Shown: piece after piece, positions 38,491-48,095 of the stretch | How positions within the stretch are numbered: position 1 is the stretch's first letter | Layout of the letters: the number at the start of each line of letters is the position of its first letter | Origin: Pseudomonas mosselii | Lineage (GTDB): Bacteria; Pseudomonadota; Gammaproteobacteria; Pseudomonadales; Pseudomonadaceae | DNA: 64,000 nt | Assembly (NCBI RefSeq): GCF_019823065.1 | Contig: NZ_CP081966.1 | Location: 3,565,501-3,629,500, forward strand | Direction of reading: 5' to 3' | Translations under genes and position numbers: made by a program | Notes under the pieces: model-generated | The model's input: only the letters and a program-made list of their open reading frames with translations | Told to the model about the DNA's origin: nothing | Database searches by the model: none

Positions 38491-38528
38491 GAGCGGCCTT
38501 GCATCGCGAAAGGGCTGGGCGACCTCCT
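38487..38528 (+). repeat. REP-like element (GGAGCGGCCTTG variant)
   Basis: Directly after the EamA stop, TAGGAGCGGCCTTGCATCGC and a following CGAAAGGGCTG / CCTCCTAC tract match a second common P. putida extragenic repeat type. CTCCTA in the 3' half pairs with TAGGAG in the 5' half, so the transcript could fold. It may help end the EamA transcript. Confidence 0.5.
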
Positions 38529-38613
38529 ACAAAGCGCATGTCGCGCTTGTGACCATTGGCGAATCCATGGCATAGAAGCAGTCACCCGCATTGCGCCACC
38601 CTGGAGATTCCCC

Positions 38614-39450
38614 ATGAGCAAGCCCTACGTTCCGTCCAAGGTCTGGACCTTCGAGGCGCCCTCCGGCGGCCAGTTCGCCAGCATCAACCGTCCGGTGGCC
38701 GGCCCCACCCACGACAAGCCGCTGCCCACCGGCAAGCACCCGCTGCAACTGTACTCCCTGGCCACGCCCAACGGGGTCAAGGTCACCATTCTCCTGGAAG
38801 AACTGCTGGCCCTCGGCCACAGCGATGCCGAATACGACGCCTGGCTGATCCGCATCGGCGAGGGCGACCAGTTCGGCAGCGGCTTCGTGCAGGTCAATCC
38901 CAACTCGAAGATCCCCGCCCTGCTCGACCGCAGCGTCGAACCGCCGGTGCGAGTGTTCGAGTCCGGTTCGATCCTGCTGTACCTGGCGGAAAAGTTCGGC
39001 GCCTTCCTGCCCAAGGACCTGGCCGCGCGCACCGAAAGCCTCAACTGGCTGTTCTGGCAGATGGGCTCGGCGCCTTACCTGGGCGGCGGTTTCGGCCACT
39101 TCTACGTCTACGCGCCGGAAAAGTTCGAGTACGCCATCAACCGCTTCACCATGGAAGCCAAGCGCCAGCTCGATGTGCTCGACCGTCGCCTGGGCGAAAG
39201 CGCCTACCTGGGCGGCGACGCCTACAGCATCGCCGACATCGCCGTGTGGCCCTGGTACGGCCAGCTGGTGCGCGGCAACCTGTACGGCGCGGCCGAGTTC
39301 CTCGCGGTGCACGAGTACCCAAACGTGCAGCGTTGGGCCGAAGCCATCGCCCAACGCCCGGCGGTGCAGCGCGGCACCCGGGTCAACCGCACCTGGGGCG
39401 AGGAAGCCAGCCAGGTGGCGGAGCGCCACGCGGCCAGCGACCTGGAGTGA
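38614..39450 (+). CDS. yghU: Glutathione S-transferase-like protein, YghU family
   Basis: Cytosolic protein of 278 residues of the nu-class/YghU glutathione S-transferase group, which have disulphide-bond reductase activity toward organic hydroperoxides. It carries the long N-terminal extension before the thioredoxin fold (INRPVAGPTHDKPLPTGKHPLQLYSLATPNGVKVTILLEEL), the glutathione site N-S-K-I-P-A in FVQVNPNSKIPALLD, E-S-G-S-I-L in VFESGSILLYLAEKFG, and the helical domain with SYLGGD/YSIADIAVWPWYG. Monocistronic with a short promoter region after the REP-like element. Confidence 0.93.
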   Translation: MSKPYVPSKVWTFEAPSGGQFASINRPVAGPTHDKPLPTGKHPLQLYSLATPNGVKVTILLEELLALGHSDAEYDAWLIRIGEGDQFGSGFVQVNPNSKIPALLDRSVEPPVRVFESGSILLYLAEKFGAFLPKDLAARTESLNWLFWQMGSAPYLGGGFGHFYVYAPEKFEYAINRFTMEAKRQLDVLDRRLGESAYLGGDAYSIADIAVWPWYGQLVRGNLYGAAEFLAVHEYPNVQRWAEAIAQRPAVQRGTRVNRTWGEEASQVAERHAASDLE

Positions 39451-39653
39451 TCCTGCCACCCCACACACCGCGACGCGAGCACCTCATCCGTGTTGTCTAT
39501 GCCTCGAGGGGCATAGGCAACCGCGCACACCGCCCCGCCGTTCGATTGCCTGGCTGCAACCAACCATTTCCCCGCTGCATGCCTGCGCCCAGCAGGACCT
39601 TCTTGCTACACTCGCCGCCATGATTTTTCCACCTGCACAACTGTGGTGACAGC

Positions 39654-41357
39654 ATGATCGAGGTAACCGAGGTTTCCATTGCCGAGCTGCGCGACGCGCT
39701 CGAGTCCGGCCGCACGACCGCCGTCGAGTTGGTCAAGGCCTACCTGGCGCGCATCGACGCCTACGATGGCAAGGACACCGCCACCGCACTCAATGCCGTG
39801 GTCGTGCGCAACCCTGACGCGCTCAAGGAGGCCGAAGCCTCCGACGCCCGCCGTGCCCGCGGCGAGACCCTCGGCCCACTGGACGGCATTCCCTACACCG
39901 CCAAGGACAGCTACCTGGTCAAGGGCCTGACCGCCGCCTCCGGCAGCCCGGCGTTCAAGGACCTGGTCGCCCAGCGCGATGCCTTCACCGTCGAGCGCCT
40001 GCGCGCCGGCGGCGCCATCTGCCTGGGCAAGACCAACATGCCGCCGATGGCCAACGGCGGCATGCAGCGCGGCGTCTATGGCCGCGCCGAAAGCCCGTAC
40101 AACGCCGCCTACCTGACCGCGCCCTTCGCCTCCGGCTCGTCCAACGGCGCCGGCACCGCCACCGCCGCCAGCTACAGCGCCTTCGGCCTGGCCGAGGAAA
40201 CCTGGTCCAGTGGCCGTGGCCCGGCCTCGAACAACGGTCTGTGCGCCTACACCCCGTCACGCGGGGTGATCTCGGTGCGCGGCAACTGGCCGCTGACACC
40301 GACCATGGACGTGGTCGTGCCCTATGCCAGGACCATGGCCGACCTGCTGGAAATCCTCGACGTGGTGGTGGCCGACGACAGCGACACCCGCGGCGACCTG
40401 TGGCGCCTGCAGCCATGGGTGCCGATTCCGGCCGCCTCGAGCGTGCGCCCCCGCTCGTACCTGGACCTGGCCGTAGGCGCCGAGTCGCTCAAAGGCAAGC
40501 GCTTCGCCGTGCCACGCATGTACATCAACGCCGACCCCGACGCAGGCACCTCGGAAAAACCTGGCATCGGCGGCCCGACCGGACAGCGCATCAACACCCG
40601 CGCCAGCGTGATCGAACTGTGGCAGCAGGCGCGCCAGGCCCTGGAAGCGGCCGGCGCCGAAGTGGTCGAGACCGACTTCCCGCTGGTGTCCAACTGCGAG
40701 GGCGATCGCCCGGGCGCGCCGACCGTGTTCACCCGCGGCATCGTCAGCAAGGAGTTCCTCCATGACGAACTGTGGGAACTGTCCGGCTGGGCCTTCGACG
40801 ATTTCCTGCGCGCCAACGACGATCCCAAGCTCAACCGCCTGGCCGATGTCGACGGCCCGCAGATCTTCCCCCATGACCCGGGCACCCTGCCCAACCGTGA
40901 GGACGACCTGGCCGCCGGCATGGACGAATACGTCAACATGGCCAAGCGCGGCCTGAAGACCTGGGACCAGATCGCCACCGTGCCCGATGGCCTGCGCGGC
41001 CTGGAAGCCACCCGCAAGCTCGACCTGGAAGACTGGATGGACGCCCAGGGCCTGGACGCGGTGCTGTTCCCCACCGTGGCCGACGTCGGCCCGGCGGACG
41101 CCGATGTGAACCCGGAGTCGGCGGACATCGCCTGGAGCAACGGCATCTGGGTGGCCAACGGCAACCTGGCGATCCGTCACCTGGGTGTACCGACCGTGAC
41201 CGTGCCGATGGGCGTGATGGCCGATATCGGCATGCCGGTGGGGCTGACCTTCGCCGGCAAGGCCTACAGTGACAACAATCTGTTGAAATTCGCTGCTGCC
41301 TTCGAGTCGACCGGCTCGCGCCGCATGATCCCGCCGCGTACGCCAAAGCTGGGCTGA
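39654..41357 (+). CDS. Amidase signature (AS) family amidase
   Basis: Amide hydrolase of 567 residues with the Ser-cisSer-Lys triad: Lys84 in DGIPYTAKD, cis-Ser about 162 in ASGSSNGAGTATAAS, and nucleophile about Ser186 in EETWSSGRGPASNNG. The usual GGSSGG and GGS glycines are partly replaced (SGSSNGAG, WSS), which makes it an atypical branch. The rest follows the family, including GVISVRGNWPLTPTMDVVVPYARTMADL and a C-terminal GVPTVTVPMG. No signal peptide. Substrate not predictable. Followed by a strong terminator, so transcribed alone. Confidence 0.88.
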   Translation: MIEVTEVSIAELRDALESGRTTAVELVKAYLARIDAYDGKDTATALNAVVVRNPDALKEAEASDARRARGETLGPLDGIPYTAKDSYLVKGLTAASGSPAFKDLVAQRDAFTVERLRAGGAICLGKTNMPPMANGGMQRGVYGRAESPYNAAYLTAPFASGSSNGAGTATAASYSAFGLAEETWSSGRGPASNNGLCAYTPSRGVISVRGNWPLTPTMDVVVPYARTMADLLEILDVVVADDSDTRGDLWRLQPWVPIPAASSVRPRSYLDLAVGAESLKGKRFAVPRMYINADPDAGTSEKPGIGGPTGQRINTRASVIELWQQARQALEAAGAEVVETDFPLVSNCEGDRPGAPTVFTRGIVSKEFLHDELWELSGWAFDDFLRANDDPKLNRLADVDGPQIFPHDPGTLPNREDDLAAGMDEYVNMAKRGLKTWDQIATVPDGLRGLEATRKLDLEDWMDAQGLDAVLFPTVADVGPADADVNPESADIAWSNGIWVANGNLAIRHLGVPTVTVPMGVMADIGMPVGLTFAGKAYSDNNLLKFAAAFESTGSRRMIPPRTPKLG

Positions 41358-41367
41358 TTCGCCTAAC

Positions 41368-41418
41368 AACGGGGCCAACTTGCTCCTGCAGCCCGCAGGA
41401 GCGGGTTGGCCCCGTTTT
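41368..41418 (+). terminator. Strong intrinsic terminator after the amidase gene
   Basis: AACGGGGCCAAC (41368-41379) pairs with GTTGGCCCCGTT (41405-41416), with an inner GCTCCTGC/GCAGGAGC hairpin, followed by TTTTC. It begins 10 nt after the amidase stop codon. Confidence 0.85.
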
Positions 41419-41498
41419 CATGTGGGCCAAACAACTGCACTCGCCAGATTCAACTTTTTGTGTAAAATTCAACACATTATTGAATCAGGCCCCTTCCC

Positions 41499-42194
41499 AT
41501 GCCCTCTCCCACCACCCAGCAAGAACGCCAGCTCACCCTGACTGTTCTCCAGGCCACCCTGCAGGCCTTGGGCAGTGTCGTCCCACGCAACGTCGAGATC
41601 CTCCTGCACGACCTCGAACACCCGGAGCACTCGGTGGTGGCAATCGTCAACGGCCATCTTTCCGGTCGCCGGGTCGGCAGCCCGATTCTCGCCGCCCCCG
41701 AGCAGGACCAGGGCTTCAAGGCGTTGATGCAGGCTTCGGCCGACCAGCAGGGCTGCGCGCCGGTGGTGCTGCCCGACTACCCCACCACCCTCAAGGGCCG
41801 CAGCCTGCGCAGCGCCACGGCGATCTTCCGCGACCGCGACGGCCTGCCCTTCGCCAGCCTGTGCGTGAACACCGACGTCACCGGCCTGGAGGCCGCCATG
41901 GCCTTTCTCCAGCACTTCCAGCCACTGGGCACGACACCGGCGCCGGCCGACGAGGCGGCCGACATGACCGCGCTGATGGCCGGGATCATCCAGGATGCGC
42001 TGCAACGCAGCGGCCAGGGGCGGATGAACAAACAGGCCAAGGTCGAGGCCGTGCGCCTCATGCAGGGGCGCGGCCTGTTCATCGTCAAGGGTGGCGTGGA
42101 GAAAGCCGCCGAAGCCCTCGGCGTGACCCGCTACACCGTCTACAACTACCTGGAGCAGCTGCGCGGCGAGCCCGCCACGGCTGCACGCGACTGA
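41499..42194 (+). CDS. YheO/DauR-type PAS-HTH transcriptional regulator
   Basis: Regulator of 231 residues. The N-terminal YheO-like PAS domain (about 15-130; LGSVVPRNVEILLHDLEHPEHSVVAIVNGHLSGRRVGSPI) is followed by a C-terminal HTH (about 165-225; NKQAKVEAVRLMQGRGLFIVKGGVEKAAEALGVTRYTVYNYLEQL). This architecture is that of DauR, which controls D-arginine catabolism. Here it is followed after 15 bp by a PLP-dependent dehydratase gene in the same orientation, so a role in regulating amino acid breakdown is likely. Confidence 0.88.
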   Translation: MPSPTTQQERQLTLTVLQATLQALGSVVPRNVEILLHDLEHPEHSVVAIVNGHLSGRRVGSPILAAPEQDQGFKALMQASADQQGCAPVVLPDYPTTLKGRSLRSATAIFRDRDGLPFASLCVNTDVTGLEAAMAFLQHFQPLGTTPAPADEAADMTALMAGIIQDALQRSGQGRMNKQAKVEAVRLMQGRGLFIVKGGVEKAAEALGVTRYTVYNYLEQLRGEPATAARD

Positions 42195-42209
42195 ACCCCG
42201 GAGCCCATC

Positions 42210-43124
42210 ATGCCGCTGCACATTCCTACCCCGCTGATCGAATCCCGCCCATTGTCCCTGAGCGCCGACCGCCCGGTGTGGCTCAAGCTCGAAGCCCTGC
42301 AACCGTGCGGCTCGTTCAAGCTGCGCGGCGTCGGCCATGCCTGCGAGGTCCACCATGCCCGGGGTGCCCGGCATTTCGTCTCGTCGTCCGGCGGCAATGC
42401 CGGCCTGGCGGTGGCCTATGCCGGCCGCAAGCTCGGTGTGCCGGTCACCGTGGTGGTGCCCGAGAACACTACCGAACGGGCCAGGGAACTGCTGCGCCTG
42501 GAAGACGCCCGCGTGATCGTGCGCGGCAGTTCCTGGCAGGAAGCCAATGAGCACGCCCAGACCCTGGTCGGCGCGGACGACGCCTTCATCCATCCGTTCG
42601 ACGATCCGCTGCTGTGGACAGGCCACGCCAGCATGATCGACGAGGTCGCCGCCGCCGGCTTCAAGCCTGACGCGGTGGTGCTTTCGGTCGGCGGCGGCGG
42701 CCTGCTCCGCGGCGTGGTTGAAGGCTTGCAGCGCAACGGCTGGCAGGATGTGCCGGTGCTGGCGGTGGAGACCGATGGCGCGGCGTCGCTGCACGCCGCC
42801 ATCGCCGCCGGGCACACCGTGGAACTGCCGCGCATCGCCTCGGTGGCCACTTCGCTGGGCGCCAAACGGGTCGCCGAGCAGGCGCTGGCCTGCACCCGCC
42901 AGCACCCGGTGCGCAGCCACCTGGTCAGTGACCGCGAAGCCCTCGATGCCTGCGAGCGGCTGCTGCGTGATCATCGCCTGCTGGTGGAACCGGCCTGCGG
43001 CGCCGCGCTGGCCCTGCTCGAACAACCCGAGGCCGTGGCCGCCTACGGCAATGTGCTGGTGATCGTCTGCGGCGGCGCCACCGCCACGCTGGAACAGATC
43101 CGCGCCTGGCGAGCGGCCTGCTGA
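42210..43124 (+). CDS. PLP-dependent serine/threonine dehydratase-like enzyme (fold type II)
   Basis: Enzyme of 304 residues. PLP-lysine in PCGSFKLRG (S-F-K-L-R-G), phosphate/substrate loop SSSGGNAGLAVAYAGRKLG (S-S-G-G-N-A-G), and the tetraglycine phosphate-binding loop SVGGGGLLRGV. This pattern is that of the serine dehydratase family (SDH/SDS type) acting on L-serine, L-threonine or related hydroxy-amino acids to give keto acids and ammonia. No regulatory ACT domain. Follows the YheO-type regulator gene by 15 bp and is probably co-transcribed. Exact substrate unproven. Confidence 0.88.
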   Translation: MPLHIPTPLIESRPLSLSADRPVWLKLEALQPCGSFKLRGVGHACEVHHARGARHFVSSSGGNAGLAVAYAGRKLGVPVTVVVPENTTERARELLRLEDARVIVRGSSWQEANEHAQTLVGADDAFIHPFDDPLLWTGHASMIDEVAAAGFKPDAVVLSVGGGGLLRGVVEGLQRNGWQDVPVLAVETDGAASLHAAIAAGHTVELPRIASVATSLGAKRVAEQALACTRQHPVRSHLVSDREALDACERLLRDHRLLVEPACGAALALLEQPEAVAAYGNVLVIVCGGATATLEQIRAWRAAC

Positions 43125-43347
43125 TTCAGCTGGCATAGCTGAAACCGCGCAGCTGTCGGCAAACACGCTATCGCTATCTTCCGCTTCGGCATGGCGCCCG
43201 GCAGCTCGGGTCAGGTCAGGCCCACCCGCGCCTCCACCCAGGCCCAGGCCGACCTGCTGCTGCGCAGCCTGTGCCCGGCGCCATGGCCACTGGGCAGGAC
43301 CGCCTGATCGCTATATCAATAAAGATACAGCGAGACCTGAATGGTGT

Positions 43348-44760
43348 TTACTCCGCCACCACCGCCTGCAAACGCGCCCACAACTGCTGCACATGTTCAC
43401 GCTCGGTCGGCAACGCCCCCACCGACACCCGCACCATCCAGCGCCCGTCCAGGGTCGCCGGGGTCACGTAGGCGTCACCCGAGGCGTTGAGGCGCTCGGC
43501 CCAGCCGCGGGTGTGGGCATCCAGCGCCTCGCCCTCGAGGCCCGCCGGGCGATGGCGGATGCACAGGGTCTGCAATTGCACCGGCGCCAGCACTTCCCAC
43601 TGCGGTGCCGACTCGATTTGGGCGGCCAGCCAGCGGGCGTTTTCCAGGTCGCGGCGCAGGCGTTGCTGCAGGGACTCGACCCCTTCGCTGCGCAGCATGA
43701 ACCACAGTTTCAGTGCCCGGAACCGACGCCCCAGCGGGATGCCCCAGTCGCGCAGGTTCTTCACCTCGCCATCGACCGCCGACTGCAGGTAGCTGGGGTT
43801 GGTGCTCATCACCCGGATCAGGTGCTGCGGATCGCGCACGTAGTAGATCGAGCAGTCGAAGGCCACGCCCAGCCACTTGTGGGCGTTGACCACCACCGAA
43901 TCGGCTAGCTCGATGCCGTCCCACATCCAGCGGCACTCCGGGAGGATCATCGCCGAACCGGCCATGGCCGAGTCCACGTGCAGCCACAGCTGGTTGGCCT
44001 GGGCGATCTCGCCGATCGGGCGCAGCGGGTCCAGCGCGGTGGTGGTGGTGGTGCCGGTGGTGGCGACCACGGCACAGGGCTGGTTGCCGGCGGCCAGGTC
44101 CTGCTCGATGGCCTCGCGCAGCGCTTCAGGACGCATGGCGTAGCGGGCGTCGGTGGGGATCAGGCGGATGTTGTCGCGGCCAAAGCCGGCCAACAGCGCG
44201 GCCTTGTCCACCGAGCTGTGGGCATGGGCGCTGACGTAGACGATCAACGGTTTGGCCTGGGCCTGCAGGCCGCCATGCACCTGGGCGTGGTCGGTGGCGC
44301 GCTCGCGGGCACTGATCAGCGCCACCAGGGTGCTGGTCGAGGCGGTGTCCTGAATCACCCCGCTCCATTGCCCGCTCAGACCCAGCAGCTGACGCAGCCA
44401 GTCGAGGGTGGTTTCCTCCAGCTCGCTCAGGGCCGGGCTGGACTGCCACGACAGGCCGAGCACGCCCAGGCCGGTGCTGAGGAAGTCGCCGAGCACCGAC
44501 GACAGGGTGCCGTTGGAGGGGAAGTAACCGTAGAAGTCCGGGTGCTGCCAGTGGGACAGGCCGGGCATCACCAGCTTGTCGACGTCGGCGAGGATGGCTT
44601 CAAACGGCTCGCCCTTCTGCGGCGCGCCCTCGGGCAAGGCGGCCTTGAGGTAGCCCGGCTGGACCTGGGCCATGACCGGGCGCTCGCCGACGGTCTGGCG
44701 GTAGTCGGCGATCAGGTCGATCAGTTGGTGGCCGTACTGGCGGAATTGTTCGGGAGTCAT
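43348..44760 (-). CDS. Aromatic L-amino acid (L-DOPA) decarboxylase, PLP-dependent
   Basis: Group II decarboxylase of 470 residues resembling animal DOPA decarboxylase. PLP-lysine 295 in VVNAHKWLGVAFDCS, cofactor-stacking His181 in SAHAHSSVDKAA, Asp263 in LHVDSAMAGSA and the substrate-side start PGLSHWQHPDFYGYFPS are all present. The P. putida enzyme of this type is reported to be highly specific for L-DOPA, making dopamine. That assignment is carried over by similarity. It follows a LysR gene on the same strand by 81 bp, the likely local regulator. Confidence 0.93.
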   Translation of the reverse strand: MTPEQFRQYGHQLIDLIADYRQTVGERPVMAQVQPGYLKAALPEGAPQKGEPFEAILADVDKLVMPGLSHWQHPDFYGYFPSNGTLSSVLGDFLSTGLGVLGLSWQSSPALSELEETTLDWLRQLLGLSGQWSGVIQDTASTSTLVALISARERATDHAQVHGGLQAQAKPLIVYVSAHAHSSVDKAALLAGFGRDNIRLIPTDARYAMRPEALREAIEQDLAAGNQPCAVVATTGTTTTTALDPLRPIGEIAQANQLWLHVDSAMAGSAMILPECRWMWDGIELADSVVVNAHKWLGVAFDCSIYYVRDPQHLIRVMSTNPSYLQSAVDGEVKNLRDWGIPLGRRFRALKLWFMLRSEGVESLQQRLRRDLENARWLAAQIESAPQWEVLAPVQLQTLCIRHRPAGLEGEALDAHTRGWAERLNASGDAYVTPATLDGRWMVRVSVGALPTEREHVQQLWARLQAVVAE

Positions 44761-44841
44761 GCGCGCGCTCCTGGGCGGTGTCCATTGCCCGCAGTCTAGG
44801 CGCCTGCCGGTTTGCGAATAACCCCGCTTCGCGCATAGCTG

Positions 44842-45786
44842 CTATAGCGAAGGCGCATGCCCGCCCTGCACGCCGAACTGCGACTGACGCCACACCTCGA
44901 AAACCCGGTTGCGCAACCAGCGGTGCTCGGCCGAGGCCTGCAGGCGCTGGTGCCAGACCACCCAATAGCGCTGGGTGTGGTCGATGAAGCCCATCGGCCG
45001 CCAACTCAGGCCATGCAGCCGCGCCAGCTGCCGGGCAATGTGCTCGGGCACCGTGGCCAGGGCCTGGCCATTGCCGAGCACCTGGACCATCGCGCTGAAG
45101 AACGGCACCTCCAGGCTGATGCGCCGCTGCAGCCCCTGGGCGCGCAGATGACGGTCGATGAAGCTGTCCTTGTCGCCGCCCCCGGACACCCTTACGTGCT
45201 TGAAGGCCAGGTAGTCGTCCTGGCTCAACTCGGCGCGGGCGCTCAGTGGATGGTCGTGACGCATCAGGCATACCGCCCGGTCCTCGCCCAGCAACCGACC
45301 GTGCAGGTTGGGCGGTGACTCGTCGAACAGCGTGGTGGCCAGGTCGATCTCGCCACTGGCAAGCAAGGCATACTGCCCGGCCTGCCAGGTGCGGTACTCC
45401 AGCGACACCCCCGGCGCCTCCTGCTCCAGTACCTTGACCAGCTGCGGCAGCATGTGCTCGGCCACGTAGTCGGAGGCCGCCAGGCAGAAGCGCCGCTCGC
45501 AGCGCGCCGGGTCGAACGCCGCGGGCTGGCGCAAGGCGTTGAGCTCCTCCAGTACCTGGCGCAGCGGTTCGACCAGCGCCTCAGCGTGTTCGCTGAGCAC
45601 GTAGCCACGGCCCTGGCGCACCAGCAGCGGGTCGTCGAAGGCCTCGCGCAGGCTGGCCAGCTGGCGGCTCAGCGCCGATTGGCTGCAGCCCAGGCGCTCG
45701 GCGGCGTGGCTGAGGTTCTTCAGCTGCAGGAGGCAGTCGAGGGTGCGCAGGTGGGCGAGGCTGAGGGAGGCGAAGGTGGGGTGCAT
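44842..45786 (-). CDS. LysR family transcriptional regulator
   Basis: Regulator of 314 residues: HTH in about 8-65 (LSLAHLRTLDCLLQLKNLSHAAERLGCSQSALSRQLASLREAF) and effector domain (about 90-305). The NodD/PcpR-like segment with F-C-L-A-A-S-D-Y-V resembles the regulators of aromatic catabolism. The start at 45786 (MHPTFASLSL) was chosen over upstream Met codons that run into the REPIN. Immediately upstream of the decarboxylase gene on the same strand and likely to control it. Confidence 0.9.
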   Translation of the reverse strand: MHPTFASLSLAHLRTLDCLLQLKNLSHAAERLGCSQSALSRQLASLREAFDDPLLVRQGRGYVLSEHAEALVEPLRQVLEELNALRQPAAFDPARCERRFCLAASDYVAEHMLPQLVKVLEQEAPGVSLEYRTWQAGQYALLASGEIDLATTLFDESPPNLHGRLLGEDRAVCLMRHDHPLSARAELSQDDYLAFKHVRVSGGGDKDSFIDRHLRAQGLQRRISLEVPFFSAMVQVLGNGQALATVPEHIARQLARLHGLSWRPMGFIDHTQRYWVVWHQRLQASAEHRWLRNRVFEVWRQSQFGVQGGHAPSL

Positions 45787-45805
45787 GGCACAGGTCCGGA
45801 AATGA

Positions 45806-45859
45806 TCGCGGGGCAAGCCCGCTCCCACAGAACGTGCTGGGAGTGGGCTTGCCCCGCGA
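45806..45859. repeat. REPIN: two REP units in inverted orientation
   Basis: CGCGGGGCAAGCCCGCTCCC and GGGAGTGGGCTTGCCCCGCG face each other with an 11-nt centre. It lies between the LysR start and the yebC-like stop, in what would be the LysR leader or the end of the neighbouring unit. Confidence 0.9.
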
Positions 45860-45873
45860 GGATGACGCGCGGA

Positions 45874-46584
45874 TCAGTCGGTCAGGCCGACATAGACGTT
45901 CTGCACGTCTTCGTTCTCGTCGATCGCCTCGAGGAAGGCCTCGACCTCGGCCAGCGCTTCGGCGCTCAGGCCGGCGGCGCTCACCGGGTTCTTCGGGGTG
46001 TAGCCGATCTTCGCCGAGGTGACGGTGAAGCCATGCTCCGGCAGGGCCTTCTGCACGGCGTCCAGGTCGGTGGTGTCGGTGATGAACAGGGTCGAGCCCT
46101 CTTCCTCGCCGTCCTCGAAGTCCTGGGCACCGGCTTCGATGGCCGCCATTTCCGGATCGGCGTCACCTTCCGGGGTGGCCTCGATCAGGCCAACATGGTT
46201 GAAGTCCCAGGCCACCGAGCCGCTGGCGCCGAGCTGGCCCTTGCGGAACAGCACGCGGATCTGGGCCACGGTGCGGTTGATGTTGTCGGTCAGGCACTCG
46301 ACGATCAGCGGCACCTGGTGCGGGGCGAAACCTTCATAGCTGACGGCATGGTACTGCACGGCCTCGCCGTCCAGGCCCGCGCCTTTCTTGATCGCGCGCT
46401 CCAGGGTCTCACGGGTCATCGAGGCTTTTTTGGCCTGGACGATGGCCAGGCGCAGGCGCGGGTTCATGTCCGGGTCGGCACCGGACTTGGCAGCGATCTG
46501 GATCTCCTTGGCCAGCTTGCCCATGATCTTGCCTTTGGCATTGGCCGCTGTTTCTCTATGTTTGGCTTTCCACTGTGCGCCCAT
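45874..46584 (-). CDS. YebC/PmpR family DNA-binding regulatory or translation factor
   Basis: Protein of 236 residues of the YebC/TACO1 family. It starts [35 protein letters not shown], followed by [30 protein letters not shown] and the acidic middle domain [30 protein letters not shown]. Family members act as transcription regulators (PmpR) or help ribosomes through proline-rich stretches. The opening MGAQWK differs from the canonical MAGHSKW of ruvC-linked YebC, so this is likely the stand-alone paralogue. Start chosen at the family-typical Met; the upstream frame extension is rejected. Confidence 0.92.
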   Translation of the reverse strand: MGAQWKAKHRETAANAKGKIMGKLAKEIQIAAKSGADPDMNPRLRLAIVQAKKASMTRETLERAIKKGAGLDGEAVQYHAVSYEGFAPHQVPLIVECLTDNINRTVAQIRVLFRKGQLGASGSVAWDFNHVGLIEATPEGDADPEMAAIEAGAQDFEDGEEEGSTLFITDTTDLDAVQKALPEHGFTVTSAKIGYTPKNPVSAAGLSAEALAEVEAFLEAIDENEDVQNVYVGLTD

Positions 46585-46689
46585 ATCGACTCTCTTTGTT
46601 TCCGCGGCCGGTTCAGGAAGCGACCGGCCTAAAAGTGGGGAGAGTTTATACGCCCTGCGCGCCGGGTTCGACAAGAAATCGCGTCGGCT

Positions 46690-48081
46690 TCAGCCCTTGT
46701 CCGCCTTCCCCGCCGCCGCCGCGAACTTCGCCAGGCGCACGTCCAGCCGGCGCGGGCGCACGCCGCGGTCCTCGGCGCGTTCCTTGCGGCGGATGGCGTT
46801 GCGCACCAACAACGACCCCAGGTAGCGCACCGGCTCCGGCGGAAACTGCCCCAACGGCCCCTTGACCAGCGGCGAACGGGTCCAGGCGTTGTCCAGCCCC
46901 AGTGCCAACGACGACAGGATCTGCCCGCCCATGTGACACGGCCCAACCCCGCTGCCGGAGTAGCCGAAGCCGTAGAACACGTTGCCCTGCCCATCGAGCC
47001 GACCGAAGAACGGCAGCCCGGTCACCGAACGGTCCGATGGCCCGTTCCAGCTCGCCGCCAGCGGCACCTCGGCCAGCGCCGGGAAGAACTCGGCCAGGCT
47101 TTCGCGCAGCAGCGGCTGGTACGGCGACGGCTGGTCGAACACCGGCAGCATGCGCCCGCCATAAGCAAAGGTGTTGCCGCCCTTGCCAAGCATCAGCCGG
47201 CCATCGGAAGTGTTGTGGTAGTAGTGCACGAAGATCCGCGAGTCGAGCACGCTGACGCCGCTGTCCAGGCCGATCCGACCCAGCAGCTCAGGGCACGGCT
47301 CGGTGATCACCATGTCGCTGGAGACGATGGCCACGCTGCGCTCGAACTGCGGGAAGGCCCGCGCCATCCAGGCATTGAGGCCCAGCACCACGCGGTCGGC
47401 GCGGACGGTGCCGGCGCGGGTGCGCACCTGCACCGGCGCGCCATGCTCCAGGCCGGTCATCGCCGTGCCCTCGTGGATGCGCACGCCACGTTGCAAGGCC
47501 ACCCGGCGCAGGCCGCGCACCAGCCGCCCCGGCTGCACCGTGGCCGCGGCCGGCGAATACCAGCCCTCCAGGTGCCGTTCGGAACCGGCCAGGCGCTGCA
47601 CCTGTTCCAGCGCCAGGCGCTGGAACGAGTTGATGCCCTGCTGTTCCAGCGCGGCGATCACCGCATCGGTGCCGCCGAGCTGGGCCTGGTTGGTGGCGGT
47701 GTAGAGGGTGCCGTCCATGCGGTAGTCGCAACGGATGCCGTTGGCCGCGCAGAACTCGCCGATGGCGCCGATGCTGCGCTCGGACTCGCGCACCAGGCGC
47801 ACCGCCTCGGCCACCCCGAACAACCGCTCGAGGGTGAAGTACTTGGCCGACCAGGACAGCGCGCAACCACCATTGCGCCCACTGGCCCCGGCGCCGCAGA
47901 TATCCGCCTCGAGCAGCAGCACCTCCAGCTGCGGCGCCTGTTCCTTGATCATCAGTGCGGTCCACAGGCCGGTGTAGCCGCCGCCGACGATGCACACGTC
48001 GCAGCGCACGTCACCGGCGAGCGGCGGGCACAGCGCTTCGTCTTCCTGGTCCAGGGCCTGTTGCAGCCAGAAGGGTCTCAT
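46690..48081 (-). CDS. FAD-dependent amine/amino acid oxidoreductase (DAO family)
   Basis: Flavoenzyme of 463 residues with an N-terminal FAD dinucleotide motif CDVCIVGGGYTGLWTALMIKE (about 27-47), the second FAD motif GAGASGRNGGCALSWSAKY (about 63-81) and the C-terminal FAD contact YGFGYSGSGVGPCHMGGQIL. The arrangement matches DadA/PuuB/GlpO-like oxidoreductases acting on secondary or primary amines. It follows the OPA-type transporter gene by 14 bp in a two-gene operon divergent from a LysR gene. A transporter-oxidase pair for an aminophosphonate-like substrate is possible but is inference only. Confidence 0.88.
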   Translation of the reverse strand: MRPFWLQQALDQEDEALCPPLAGDVRCDVCIVGGGYTGLWTALMIKEQAPQLEVLLLEADICGAGASGRNGGCALSWSAKYFTLERLFGVAEAVRLVRESERSIGAIGEFCAANGIRCDYRMDGTLYTATNQAQLGGTDAVIAALEQQGINSFQRLALEQVQRLAGSERHLEGWYSPAAATVQPGRLVRGLRRVALQRGVRIHEGTAMTGLEHGAPVQVRTRAGTVRADRVVLGLNAWMARAFPQFERSVAIVSSDMVITEPCPELLGRIGLDSGVSVLDSRIFVHYYHNTSDGRLMLGKGGNTFAYGGRMLPVFDQPSPYQPLLRESLAEFFPALAEVPLAASWNGPSDRSVTGLPFFGRLDGQGNVFYGFGYSGSGVGPCHMGGQILSSLALGLDNAWTRSPLVKGPLGQFPPEPVRYLGSLLVRNAIRRKERAEDRGVRPRRLDVRLAKFAAAAGKADKG

Positions 48082-48095
48082 CTACTCGCTTTCCT

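Noticed and set aside
43125..43347. Short frame at 43191-43307 (38 codons) between the dehydratase-like and decarboxylase genes
   Set aside because: No ribosome site, low-complexity Ala/Pro/Leu content and no recognisable motif. Might be a remnant but cannot be supported.
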